DNA of 64,000 nt from CBFGRV01 sp965651265 (GTDB lineage Bacteria > Bacteroidota > Rhodothermia > Rhodothermales > VXPQ01). Every line of letters begins with the position of its first letter. Positions within the stretch are counted from its first letter, which is position 1. Of this stretch, positions 8,486-16,957 are shown in pieces. Where the stretch lies: the NCBI GenBank assembly GCA_965651265.1, contig CBFGRV010000015.1, positions 9,630 through 73,629 of the forward strand, in the 5' to 3' direction. The translations under genes were made by a program, and so were the position numbers. Below the pieces are notes generated by a model. That model searched no databases. It saw only the letters and a program-made list of their open reading frames with translations, and was not told the DNA's origin.

Positions 8486-10609
8486 CTATGCCTCTTCCAT
8501 GGCCGCTGCCTCTTCGGCCACTTTGTCCTGCACGTGGCGCGGCATGGCCTCGTAGTGGCTGAACTCGGCCCGGTGAATGCCCCGGCCCTGCGTCATGGAT
8601 CGGAGCGCGGTCGAATACCGATAGAGCTCGGCCTCCGGAACGTCGGCCAGGATTTTCTGAAAGATCCCCTCGGCCTCGATGCCCTGGATGCGAGCGCGCC
8701 GCGTGTTGAGGTCCCCCATAACGTCGCCGACGAAATTCTCCGGCACCGTGATGGTGACATGATAGATGGGCTCGAGCAGCACGGGATTCGCCTTGCGGAA
8801 GGCATCGCGGAAGCACATGCGCGCCGCCGTCTTGAAGGCGGCCTCATTCGAATCGACGGCGTGCATCCCGCCATCGTAGATCACGACACGGCAGTCGCCG
8901 ACCGGGTATCCCGCAATGGGCCCGTCCTGCAGCGCCTCCATCACGCCTTTCTGGATGGCGCCGAAGAATCGGCGCATGTCGATCACGCCGCCCACGATGG
9001 CATCGATGAACTGAATCTTCGATCCCCAGTCGGTCTCCACCTCGGCCTGGCCGCGAACGGTGATGTCGGGCGGCGGTTGAAATTCGCCGTTGAGGGGCTC
9101 GACCAGCATCGATATGTCCGCAAACTGCCCGGCCCCGCCCGTCTGCTTCTTGTGACGGTAACTGGAGCGAGCCTGTGAGGTGATGGTCTCTCGATAAGCC
9201 ACCCGCGGCTTGTAGAACTCGACATCCACCCCGAACCGGTGCTTGAGGCGGTACCGGCTCACCTCCAGATGCATCTCGCCCTGCCCGCCGAGCGTCATTT
9301 GCTTGAGGTGCTGATCGTGGACGATTTCGAGGGAGGGATCCTCCTCGATGAGCTGGTGGATGCCCTGTGCCAGCCTGTCCTCCTCCCCTTCGCGTACCGG
9401 ACGGATGGCGGTCCGGTACCGCGGCTCCGGAAACTCGATAGGCTTGATCACGACGCGCGAGCCCTTGGGCCGGAGCGTGTTGTTGGTGTGGGTGTTCTTC
9501 AGCTTCACGAGGGCGCCCAGGTCGCCGGCCACCATGCTTTGCACCGGCGTACGCTCGCGTCCATTGATGGCGAAGAGCTGTCCGAGGCGCTCCATCGTGC
9601 TCGTTTGGGCGTTCTCGAGGTCCATTCCCTGCGAAAGCGTCCCCGAGTAGATGCGCAAGAACGAATAGTCGCCCACGTGCTGCTCGGCCATCGTCTTGTA
9701 GACGAGCGCGATGGGAGGCCCGGATGGATCCGTCACCACCGGATCGCCCGAGACGACCTCGGCCGGCGGCATCTCCTTCGGTGAGGGCAGCACGTTGTCG
9801 ATGAAGCTCATCAGGCGCGAGACGCCCACACTCGCTGTGGCGCTGGTCACGAAAATCGGGAAAAGCTGACGGTGCAGCATCGCCTTGCTGAGTCCCTGGC
9901 GCATCTCGTCCTCGTCGAGCTCTCCCTTCTCGAAGTAGAGTTCCATGAGACCCTCATCGTTCTCGGCGATATCCTCGATGAGCGTCGTGTGCAGGTCTTC
10001 GGCCTCGGCTCGGAACTCGTCGCTGATCTCGGAGATGGTCGGCTCGCCGCCGTCTTCGGGAAAGGTCAGCTGCTTCATCAGCAGCACGTCGATGATGGTT
10101 CGGGAGCCGGCGCCCCCCGGAAGCTGAACGACCGTCGCGCCGTTTCCGAATCGCTCCTTCAGCTGGCTGACGAGCATCCGGAAATCGGCCGACGGATTGT
10201 CCATGTGATTGATGACGAACATCGACGGCTTCTGGATCATCTCGCCGTACGTCCACGCCAGTTCGGTGCCCACCTGCACGCCTTCGATGGCATTCATCAC
10301 GAAAATAGCCGTGTCGGCGACCTTGAGCGATGCGATCACCTCGCCCATGAAGTCGGGATAACCCGGCGTGTCGAGGATGTTGATCTTGTGCCCTTTCCAC
10401 TCAGCGTGGAGCAGTGATGCGAAAACCGACATCTGCCGCTCGTGCTCGCTGGGGTGAAAATCCGACACCGTATTATTCGCCTCGATGGAGCCCATTCGGC
10501 GAATCGCGCCGCTCGACAGCAACATCGCCTCGGCGAGCATGGTCTTGCCGCTGCCCTGGTGACCGACCAGCGCTACGTTGCGGATATGATCAGCATCGTA
10601 CACATTCAT
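8486..10609 (-). CDS. Elongation factor G-like translational GTPase
   Basis: 707 residues from MNVYDADH, start supported by GGAGGTTG 6 nt upstream. The G domain has a P-loop GHQGSGKT (16-23) and DTPG switch II. The G4 motif is NHMD instead of NKxD. Later parts match EF-G domains II-V, including a YRETI segment at the start of domain IV and a C-terminal RSMTQGRG region. It belongs to the EF-G-like paralogue found in Bacteroidota beside true FusA, whose role is not settled. No rpsL, rpsG or tuf genes are near, which supports a paralogue rather than the main EF-G. It is divergent from tsaB. Confidence 0.88.
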   Translation of the reverse strand: MNVYDADHIRNVALVGHQGSGKTMLAEAMLLSSGAIRRMGSIEANNTVSDFHPSEHERQMSVFASLLHAEWKGHKINILDTPGYPDFMGEVIASLKVADTAIFVMNAIEGVQVGTELAWTYGEMIQKPSMFVINHMDNPSADFRMLVSQLKERFGNGATVVQLPGGAGSRTIIDVLLMKQLTFPEDGGEPTISEISDEFRAEAEDLHTTLIEDIAENDEGLMELYFEKGELDEDEMRQGLSKAMLHRQLFPIFVTSATASVGVSRLMSFIDNVLPSPKEMPPAEVVSGDPVVTDPSGPPIALVYKTMAEQHVGDYSFLRIYSGTLSQGMDLENAQTSTMERLGQLFAINGRERTPVQSMVAGDLGALVKLKNTHTNNTLRPKGSRVVIKPIEFPEPRYRTAIRPVREGEEDRLAQGIHQLIEEDPSLEIVHDQHLKQMTLGGQGEMHLEVSRYRLKHRFGVDVEFYKPRVAYRETITSQARSSYRHKKQTGGAGQFADISMLVEPLNGEFQPPPDITVRGQAEVETDWGSKIQFIDAIVGGVIDMRRFFGAIQKGVMEALQDGPIAGYPVGDCRVVIYDGGMHAVDSNEAAFKTAARMCFRDAFRKANPVLLEPIYHVTITVPENFVGDVMGDLNTRRARIQGIEAEGIFQKILADVPEAELYRYSTALRSMTQGRGIHRAEFSHYEAMPRHVQDKVAEEAAAMEEA

Positions 10610-10821
10610 AGAACAACCTCCGAACCGTCCAAAGATGATGCAGGCGCGCCGCGTTGGGCACGCCGTTCGCGTGTCGTTGCGCCGCGGCCGGAGACCTCGT
10701 CGTGTGCGGTGTGCGTACGGTCCGGTCCGACCGGGCACGGGACGTGAGATGTGGCCGGCGCTGCTCCGGAACCAGAAGAACCCCTGCGGCGCTGCCTCGT
10801 CTAAAATACGTTCGTGCCAAT

Positions 10822-10827
10822 TATAAT
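10822..10827 (+). promoter_or_regulatory. -10 box (TATAAT) for tsaB
   Basis: A perfect TATAAT lies only 17 nt before the TTG start codon of tsaB. Transcription would begin about 10834, leaving a leader of roughly ten bases. No good -35 is visible. A second candidate, TACGTTCG at 10807-10814, resembles the Bacteroidota TAnnTTTG box. Confidence 0.45.
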
Positions 10828-10844
10828 CAAGAACGGCCTTTGCA

Positions 10845-11588
10845 TTGAAGCTACTCGCCCTGGAGACGGCCACGTCGGTCTGCGGCGTGGCCCTTTTCAT
10901 AGAGGATCATGTGGCGGTGGAGCTCATGCTGGATCGTCCGCGTGCGCATTCGGAGAACCTCGTTTCGATGATCGAGGATGCGCTCGGATACGCCCGGATC
11001 GAGCCGGGAGAGATTGACGCCGTGGCGGTTTCTGCAGGTCCCGGGTCGTACACGGGACTCCGCATCGGCGTCAGTACGGCGAAAGGCTTCGCGGCCTCTG
11101 TGGATGCCGGGCTCGTCGCCGTCCCAAGCCTGGAAGCGCTGGCTACCGGCGTGCACGGCGCGCCCTCGGGCGATCTCATCGGCGCGGCCTTCGACGCGCG
11201 CCGCGATGAGGCATACGTTGCCCTCTTCCGCGCCACCGACGAGGGCCTGGAGCAGATCAACGAAACTGCAGCGGTTCGATCGAAGGCCCTCGCGGAGTGG
11301 CTGCGGATCGGATTCGATGCTGCCGGGTTGGCTGGCGCATCCGACGAGACCACGCTCTGGCTCGTCGGCGAGGGATGGATGAAAATGACATTCGCGCTCG
11401 ACGAGACCGGCATGGTATACCGGCATGTGCAAGAGATCATTCCGTCGGCGGCGAACGTGGCGCGAATCGGGGCTCAAAGGCTCCGGGCGGGCCAAACCGA
11501 AGACCTAGTCACCTTCGAACCCTATTATCTGAAGGAGTTCGTCGCCACGAAACCGGCGCAGACTCCGCTCGAGAAGCTCACATTCTGA
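10845..11588 (+). CDS. tsaB: tRNA threonylcarbamoyladenosine biosynthesis protein TsaB
   Basis: TsaB pairs with TsaD (and TsaE) to make the universal t6A37 modification of ANN-decoding tRNAs. The 247-residue product opens with the ASKHA signature LALETATSVCGVAL and contains AHSENL and the highly conserved AGPGSYTGLRIG segment (about 64-75). The start codon is TTG: the N-terminus matches the family exactly there, and the next in-frame Met is inside the first conserved strands. No Shine-Dalgarno sequence precedes it. accD follows 4 nt after the stop, so the two are probably cotranscribed. Confidence 0.94.
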   Translation: MKLLALETATSVCGVALFIEDHVAVELMLDRPRAHSENLVSMIEDALGYARIEPGEIDAVAVSAGPGSYTGLRIGVSTAKGFAASVDAGLVAVPSLEALATGVHGAPSGDLIGAAFDARRDEAYVALFRATDEGLEQINETAAVRSKALAEWLRIGFDAAGLAGASDETTLWLVGEGWMKMTFALDETGMVYRHVQEIIPSAANVARIGAQRLRAGQTEDLVTFEPYYLKEFVATKPAQTPLEKLTF

Positions 11589-11592
11589 ACAT

Positions 11593-12444
11593 ATGGCCTG
11601 GTTCAAGCGGCAGAAAGCGGGCATCCTTACGGACCGAGACGAGAAGAACGAGATGCCCGAAGGACAGTGGGTCAAATGCCCGAAAACAGGGGAGATCGTC
11701 AATCGACGGGAGCTGGAGGACAACCATCTCGTGGTACCGAAGTCGGGCTACCATTTTTCGATGGACAGCATGGGCTACTTCAAGCTGATCTTCGATGATG
11801 GCCAGTTCGAGCTCTTCGATGAGGACCTCGAGGCCACCGACCCTCTCAAATTCACGGACCGGAAAAGCTATTCAGAAAGGCTCAAGGCCTATCGCCGGAA
11901 GTTCCTTACGAACGATGCGGCACGCGCCGCCATGGGCACGGTCGGCGGACATGTGGTGTCGGCAGCGGCCATGGACTTTTCGTTCATCGGCGGCTCGATG
12001 GGCTCCGTGGTCGGCGAGGTGATCTCGCGCGCCATCAAGCGGGCCATCGATCGGCGCACGGCCCTGCTCATCATCTCACAGAGCGGCGGTGCACGCATGA
12101 TGGAGGGCGCCCTCAGCCTCATGCAGATGGCGAAGACCAGCGCGCAGCTCGCGCGGCTGGATGAAGCCGGTCTCCCCTACATCTCGCTGATGACGAACCC
12201 CACGACCGGCGGTGTGACGGCCTCCTTCGCCATGCTCGGCGACTTCAATCTGGCCGAGCCCGAAGCACTCATCGGATTTGCAGGCCCGCGCGTGATCCGC
12301 GAGACGATCGGGCAGGATCTGCCGGATGGATTTCAGAGCGCGGAGTTCCTTCAGGAGCACGGCTTCATCGACTTCATCGTTGATCGCCGGCAGCTCCGCG
12401 ATCAGCTCATCCGATTGCTAGACCTCATCCAAGAAGAGGCGTAA
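11593..12444 (+). CDS. accD: Acetyl-CoA carboxylase carboxyltransferase subunit beta
   Basis: The beta half of the carboxyltransferase that moves CO2 from biotin to acetyl-CoA, the first step of fatty-acid synthesis. 283 residues with the crotonase-type core: SQSGGARMMEG (about 160-170), NPTTGGVTASFAMLGD and GPRVI. The N-terminus MAWFKRQ is typical, but the Cys4 zinc ribbon is mostly gone: only one Cys (KCPKT) remains and the second knuckle reads VPKSGYH. Loss of this ribbon is seen in Bacteroidota AccD proteins. It starts 4 nt after tsaB, with no accA in the window. Confidence 0.95.
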   Translation: MAWFKRQKAGILTDRDEKNEMPEGQWVKCPKTGEIVNRRELEDNHLVVPKSGYHFSMDSMGYFKLIFDDGQFELFDEDLEATDPLKFTDRKSYSERLKAYRRKFLTNDAARAAMGTVGGHVVSAAAMDFSFIGGSMGSVVGEVISRAIKRAIDRRTALLIISQSGGARMMEGALSLMQMAKTSAQLARLDEAGLPYISLMTNPTTGGVTASFAMLGDFNLAEPEALIGFAGPRVIRETIGQDLPDGFQSAEFLQEHGFIDFIVDRRQLRDQLIRLLDLIQEEA

Positions 12445-12509
12445 TCCGACACAACTCTATCGGCCGACCGGCGTAGACGCCTTGATCGAACCATCCGAGG
12501 GCGTCTGAC

Positions 12510-13586
12510 ATGAAGCCGGAACTCCGCCAGCGCATCCAACAAACCCTTCGGGCCCGCAAGGAGGCCGTCATCGAGTGGTTTACGCTCGCGCCGCCGCTCT
12601 TACAATTTCGTGTGATGGGCGAGACCGCCATTGCGGCGTTCGAACCAACCGCGCCAGGATCGCCTCTGCCGGATGTCGGGTCGAACGTCGACCTGTCGAT
12701 ACCCATGCCGCCGGTCGTCATGGACGTCGAAGAGGCCCTGCATCGACATGATCAGCTGGGCCAGTGTATCATCTGCGGCGAGGACGTCGAAACGGAGCTG
12801 GTCGAGCTCGACTTTACGGCGAACGTATGCCTGGACCATTTTAGCGAAGCGGAACAGCGCGAGCTCGAGAGCGACCTCGAACTTGCTGCCAAGGTGCAGC
12901 GCCACCTGTATCCGGTCGGCACGCCCGCACTCTCCGGAGTCCAGATCGCGGCGCACACCGCGCCGGCGCGGATCGTTAGCGGCGACTACTACGACTTCTT
13001 CCGGCACCGCGAAACCGGACAGGGAATCGCGATCGCCGACGTCATGGGCAAGGGCATCTCCGCCAGCATGCTGATGTCGAACCTGCAGGCCTCGTTGCGA
13101 ATCCTGGCCGAGCAGTACGAGACCATCGACGACCTCGCATCGCATCTCAATCGCCTTTTCGTGCACAACCTTCGCGTGATTCGCTTTATCACCATGTTCC
13201 TGGTTGCGCTCGACGAGGAGGAGCGGAAGCTGAGATACTGCAACGCCGGGCACAATCCGGCCCTGTTCTGGGAGGCCCGCACCCGGTCCGTGAGTTGGCT
13301 ACAGCCCACCGGTCCGGCCATTGGGCTCATGAAGGATGCTCCCTATTCGGAGGCCGAGAAGAGCTACGAGCCGGGCGACATTCTCGTGCTGTATACCGAT
13401 GGCCTGGCCGAAGCGCGCAATGTGTCGGGATCGGATCTGGGTCTGGATGCGATCTCTCATTTCGTCGCCGCCCACTCAGACGCCGACGCGGACCAATTGC
13501 TGAACGGCCTGTGGCAGCTCTTCATCGACCACTCGAACGGCAGACGCCGCGATGACGCGACGGTTATCGTGGTGAAATTCGATTGA
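12510..13586 (+). CDS. PP2C-type (SpoIIE/RsbU) phosphatase with N-terminal DksA-like zinc finger
   Basis: The C-terminal part (about 140-358) is a SpoIIE/RsbU-type serine phosphatase with SGDYYDFF, ADVMGKGISA, NAGHNP, LYTDGLAEA and DDATVIVV, which supply the acidic metal ligands. RsbU-type enzymes dephosphorylate anti-sigma-factor antagonists in partner-switching pathways. The N-terminal part has a segment shaped like the DksA/TraR zinc finger: C86-IIC89-GE followed by C107-LDH110, i.e. C-x2-C plus C-x2-H. A short coiled linker leads into the phosphatase. No membrane segment, so it is cytoplasmic. No anti-sigma factor or antagonist gene lies nearby. Confidence 0.88.
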   Translation: MKPELRQRIQQTLRARKEAVIEWFTLAPPLLQFRVMGETAIAAFEPTAPGSPLPDVGSNVDLSIPMPPVVMDVEEALHRHDQLGQCIICGEDVETELVELDFTANVCLDHFSEAEQRELESDLELAAKVQRHLYPVGTPALSGVQIAAHTAPARIVSGDYYDFFRHRETGQGIAIADVMGKGISASMLMSNLQASLRILAEQYETIDDLASHLNRLFVHNLRVIRFITMFLVALDEEERKLRYCNAGHNPALFWEARTRSVSWLQPTGPAIGLMKDAPYSEAEKSYEPGDILVLYTDGLAEARNVSGSDLGLDAISHFVAAHSDADADQLLNGLWQLFIDHSNGRRRDDATVIVVKFD

Positions 13587-13590
13587 TACC

Positions 13591-13630
13591 GAGCGTTCCG
13601 TTGACTTCATGGATGGTCCGGCAAACGCTC
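13591..13630. terminator. Possible bidirectional terminator between convergent genes
   Basis: Inverted repeat GAGCGTT (13591-13597) / AACGCTC (13624-13630) around a 26-nt loop that has partial CCG/CGG pairing. It fills the 51-nt gap between the phosphatase and the MBL-rhodanese gene. No T run. Confidence 0.3.
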
Positions 13631-13637
13631 TGGTGAG

Positions 13638-15065
13638 CTACGCCACGACGAGCTCGTCCGTGTTGGATGCCACCCAGTTCTCGAAGTCATCATTGACGTA
13701 GCGCACGGCCCGCCCCATCCTGCTCAAATAGGATGCGGCCACGGCCGATCGAATTCCGGCTGAGCAGTGAACGAGCAGTGTTCTATCTGTCGGAATACGA
13801 TCGAGGTACTCGGGCAAGCGCGTATACGGGGTGACGAGAGCATCCGGAATGTGCCCCTCTCGATGCTCCGTCTTGTAGCGAACGTCAAGCACCTGCTCTC
13901 CGGCCGCACGCAGTTCATCCAGCCGCCCGAAATCGATCTCGTCGATGCTCGCTGCGCGCCCCTTCGCATCCATATATTCCTCCATCTCGCCTGGCGGCAC
14001 GAATCCGCTGATCCGGTCATAGCCGATTCGGACGAGCGCTCGAACGGCATCCTCCAGATCCTCCTCATCGATGGCGAGAACGAGCTCGGTCTCCGGGTCC
14101 TCGACGAGCGACCCGACGACCGTGGGAAACGTCTTGTCAAACCTCGCGAGCTGGGCGCCCGGCAGGTGGCGCCGCATGAAATCGGATTCACTCGTACGCG
14201 TGTCCAAAAGAAGGGCGCCCTGGGGAAGGCTTCCGAGCTCGTCGACCGATAGCCGGCGAGGACGCGGCAGGTCGCCCAGCAGCGGCGGACCCACCTTGTT
14301 CAGGTGTTTCATCCGCGCGAAGTACAACGGCGGATCCGTCTGCCCATCCAGAATCCATTCGACGAAAGCCTCTTCACCGTCCCTCACCGCGCGCAGCGTC
14401 GGATTCTGCCGTTTCTCATACCCGACGGTCGACTGAGGAACGGCGCCCAGAGCTTTTCCGCATGCCGATCCGGCCCCGTGTCCGGGCCACACCTGCAGCA
14501 CGTCATCCTGCTTCAGGAAATCGTTCGCCGAAGCGTAAAGCCACCGGGCTGACGGCCGCATCACGTCTTTCATGCCCGCCGCCGATTCGAGCAGGTCGGG
14601 CCGGCCCAGATCACCCACGAAGACGAAGTCGCCCGTGACCAGGCCCATCGGGCTGTCGGCTCCGAAATCGGTCACCTCGAACGTCAGGTGCTCCGGCGTA
14701 TGGCCGGGCGTATGGATGGCTCTGATGCGAAGGCGCCCCAGCTCGAAGGTATCGCCGTTCTTGAGGATGCACACATCGTAAGAGCCGTTATCCGGCCAGG
14801 AGTACTGCCAGTCAGCGCCCCCCTCCCCGGAGAGATAGACGCGAACGCCGAGCTTCTCGGCGAGCTCGCGGGCGCCCGAAAGAAAGTCGGCGTGGATGTG
14901 TGTTTCGGCGGCGGCGACGAGGTTAAACCCATGAAAAGCGGCGGCCTCGATGTATCGGTCTACGTCACGCTCGGGATCGATGATGATCGCTTCATTGGTT
15001 TGCTGGCAGGCGATCAGGTAGGCATACTGGGCAAGGCGCTCGTCGGCGATCTGGCGGAAGAACAT
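13638..15065 (-). CDS. MBL-fold hydrolase with two rhodanese domains (persulfide dioxygenase/CstB-like)
   Basis: The N-terminal 260 residues are a metallo-beta-lactamase domain of the ETHE1/persulfide dioxygenase group, with THIHADFLSG (HxHxD), the HTPGHTPEH strand, TGDFVFVGD and a GHG ligand. Two rhodanese domains follow. The first (about 275-355) has no Cys at the active loop and looks inactive. The second (about 370-475) carries HCSAGIRSA with the catalytic Cys. Such fusions oxidise glutathione- or protein-bound persulfides to sulfite and pass sulfane sulfur to rhodanese, detoxifying sulfide. The 475-residue length and domain order match CstB-like proteins. The gene stands alone. Confidence 0.9.
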   Translation of the reverse strand: MFFRQIADERLAQYAYLIACQQTNEAIIIDPERDVDRYIEAAAFHGFNLVAAAETHIHADFLSGARELAEKLGVRVYLSGEGGADWQYSWPDNGSYDVCILKNGDTFELGRLRIRAIHTPGHTPEHLTFEVTDFGADSPMGLVTGDFVFVGDLGRPDLLESAAGMKDVMRPSARWLYASANDFLKQDDVLQVWPGHGAGSACGKALGAVPQSTVGYEKRQNPTLRAVRDGEEAFVEWILDGQTDPPLYFARMKHLNKVGPPLLGDLPRPRRLSVDELGSLPQGALLLDTRTSESDFMRRHLPGAQLARFDKTFPTVVGSLVEDPETELVLAIDEEDLEDAVRALVRIGYDRISGFVPPGEMEEYMDAKGRAASIDEIDFGRLDELRAAGEQVLDVRYKTEHREGHIPDALVTPYTRLPEYLDRIPTDRTLLVHCSAGIRSAVAASYLSRMGRAVRYVNDDFENWVASNTDELVVA

Positions 15066-15156
15066 GACAGGATGATCTGCTGTCTGCGGCTGCCGGGACG
15101 ATGTGAGGACGAGGGAAATATAGGGGCTTTCCCGGCCCCGTTCACCCCGCTAGTCC

Positions 15157-15507
15157 TTAGAAAATCGGCTCGTCAATGCTGGCCGCGTAGCCGGGATAAT
15201 CATATAGCACGCGGACGGCAACCTGCCCATCCTCATCGGAGTCGATCGCCGTGACCTTGTGCACGCGCACCCCGGAGCGGCTCACCAGAGGCTTGCGATG
15301 GAAGGCCTCGACGATCGTTCGAACGCGCGGCTTGAGCTCGTCGGGCGCCGGGCCGCTTCCCTCCCCCTCGACAAAGCTCAAATCCATCTCGACCGGGCCC
15401 GGATGCCGGCCCTGGAACTCCCGAACTATGTTCTGGAGCTGATTTTCAAGTTCCTCTTTGTACTGCTCGAGTGCACGTGCGTCTCTATCCTTATCTTCGG
15501 CTTCCAT
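15157..15507 (-). CDS. Hypothetical acidic protein (116 aa)
   Basis: An intact 116-residue frame with coding-like composition. A charged helical N-terminus (1-30) precedes a predicted alpha/beta segment with RSGVRVHKVTAI and VRVLYDYPGYAA. No signal peptide, membrane segment or recognised motif. It lies upstream of the MBL-rhodanese gene on the same strand with a 91-nt gap, so cotranscription is possible. Function unknown; it is not one of the sulfur-transfer accessory proteins I know. Confidence 0.5.
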   Translation of the reverse strand: MEAEDKDRDARALEQYKEELENQLQNIVREFQGRHPGPVEMDLSFVEGEGSGPAPDELKPRVRTIVEAFHRKPLVSRSGVRVHKVTAIDSDEDGQVAVRVLYDYPGYAASIDEPIF

Positions 15508-15628
15508 CGTTGGGCGTCTGGCTGGAGGGTGGATGTCCTACTCGGGTCGGATGCTTCCGTTCTTCGTCGAAAGTGCTGATTGTATGCATGTTTCCGCATG
15601 ATCTGCTACGTAGTTGTAAGCACCGGCC

Positions 15629-16762
15629 ATGAGCGCACGTAGCCTGGCAACGTCCTGGCATTATCGATCTTCACCCGGCAATCGGCTGACCCTCTACACC
15701 GTGGGGGACGAGGCCTTCGAAGCGGCCTTCGATGCCGTCCGCACGGCACGCGAGCGGGTGTGGGTGGAAACCTACATTTTTGAGCCGGACGAGGTGGGCA
15801 ACATGTTGCGCGACGCCCTCGTCGATGCTGCACATCGTGGATGCAGCGTCATCCTGATCTTCGATAGATGGGGCTCACCCAAGATCGGTGAAAGCTACGC
15901 CCAGCCGATCCTGGATGCCGGCGGGCAGGTCGCCATTTACAACCCGGTCTTTCCCTGGCGCAGGCTCGGGCGAAAGATTGCTCCGGTGTTTCACCGCGAC
16001 CATCGCAAAATCCTGATCACGGATGACGTTGGGTTCTGCGGTGGCGCGAACGTTAGCCTCGATTACGGCGGGCCAGGCCCCGAGCTGTTCTACGACCTTA
16101 CCCTCAAGATCGAGGGGCCGGCCGTTCAGGACCTTGCCGCTCTGTTTCTGGAAACGCTCAGAGAGACGGGGGCGAGTACACCCGACCTGCCGACCAGGCC
16201 GAATCCATTTCCGGACGGGGTGCCGGCCGAGGTCCTCTCGCTGGATGCCCGCCAGGGCGAGAAGGATTTCGATCACGCGCTTCAGGAGCTCCTCGCCGGG
16301 GCACAAGAGTGCTGTTTGCTCATGACGCCCTACTTCGTGCCGCCGAACTGGTTCAGGGAGGCACTAAAGGATGCCGCGCGGCGCGGCGTCAGGGTCGAAG
16401 TGCTGACGGCAGGCAAATCCGACGTGCCGCTCGCGCGCGTGGCCGGGCGCCACCTCTACCGTGAACTCCTCGAGGCGGGTGTCCGCGTATTCGAGATGCA
16501 GCATCCTGTTCTCCACGCCAAATGTCTAACCATCGATCATCGCTACTCGATCGTCGGCTCCTACAACGTGGATACGTACGGGAGCAAGTACAATCTCGAG
16601 GTGGGCATCGCGTCATCCGACACGAACCTTGCCGCTCAGCTCGAGGAGGAATTTCGTCGTCGCACCGCTGACGCTCGCAAGATCGTCCTGGAGGAGTGGG
16701 TGAAGCGGCCATTGCGAGCCCGCCTCTTCCAGCGCTTGATGTACACGGTCTTCAAGATCTGA
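15629..16762 (+). CDS. Phospholipase D family, cardiolipin synthase-like protein
   Basis: Two HKD motifs define the PLD active site: HRKILITDD around residue 125 and HAKCLTIDHRYSIVGSYN around residue 296, each H-x-K-x4-D. Spacing and the 377-residue length match ClsB-type cardiolipin synthases, which lack the two N-terminal membrane segments of ClsA. The protein would join phosphatidylglycerol to another phospholipid at the inner membrane. A nuclease or other transphosphatidylase role cannot be excluded from motifs alone. The ATG at 15629 has no clear Shine-Dalgarno sequence. It appears to be monocistronic. Confidence 0.88.
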   Translation: MSARSLATSWHYRSSPGNRLTLYTVGDEAFEAAFDAVRTARERVWVETYIFEPDEVGNMLRDALVDAAHRGCSVILIFDRWGSPKIGESYAQPILDAGGQVAIYNPVFPWRRLGRKIAPVFHRDHRKILITDDVGFCGGANVSLDYGGPGPELFYDLTLKIEGPAVQDLAALFLETLRETGASTPDLPTRPNPFPDGVPAEVLSLDARQGEKDFDHALQELLAGAQECCLLMTPYFVPPNWFREALKDAARRGVRVEVLTAGKSDVPLARVAGRHLYRELLEAGVRVFEMQHPVLHAKCLTIDHRYSIVGSYNVDTYGSKYNLEVGIASSDTNLAAQLEEEFRRRTADARKIVLEEWVKRPLRARLFQRLMYTVFKI

Positions 16763-16778
16763 GTCTTACGACGCTCCA

Positions 16779-16802
16779 AAATTCGGTTTCGAGGCCGAAT
16801 TT
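16779..16802 (+). terminator. Hairpin downstream of the PLD gene
   Basis: 8-bp stem AAATTCGG / CCGAATTT with an 8-nt loop, 17 nt after the stop codon, ending in a short T run. Likely the transcription terminator of the cardiolipin synthase-like gene. Confidence 0.55.
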
Positions 16803-16905
16803 GAGGGCCACCGGCCCGCATTTCGTTTCTACCCCGATTCGTCGCAAATCTTACCGCAGCGGGCACGGCAGTACCGCTCAGGCGCTGATTTTTCTACTCA
16901 TGGCA

Positions 16906-16913
16906 TACTTTTC
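16906..16913 (+). promoter_or_regulatory. Possible -7 box for the propeller gene
   Basis: TACTTTTC resembles the Bacteroidota -7 element TAnnTTTG and lies 45 nt before the start codon in a locally AT-rich patch. No TTG is found at the -33 distance, so support is weak. Confidence 0.3.
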
Positions 16914-16957
16914 TCACACTGCCGGGCGCTTTAATGCCAAAAATCCTGGTGACACCT

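Noticed and set aside
10610..10900. 97-residue N-terminal extension of the EF-G-like ORF
   Set aside because: It lacks any EF-G similarity, overlaps the tsaB promoter and start on the opposite strand, and a strong ribosome-binding site precedes the Met at 10609.
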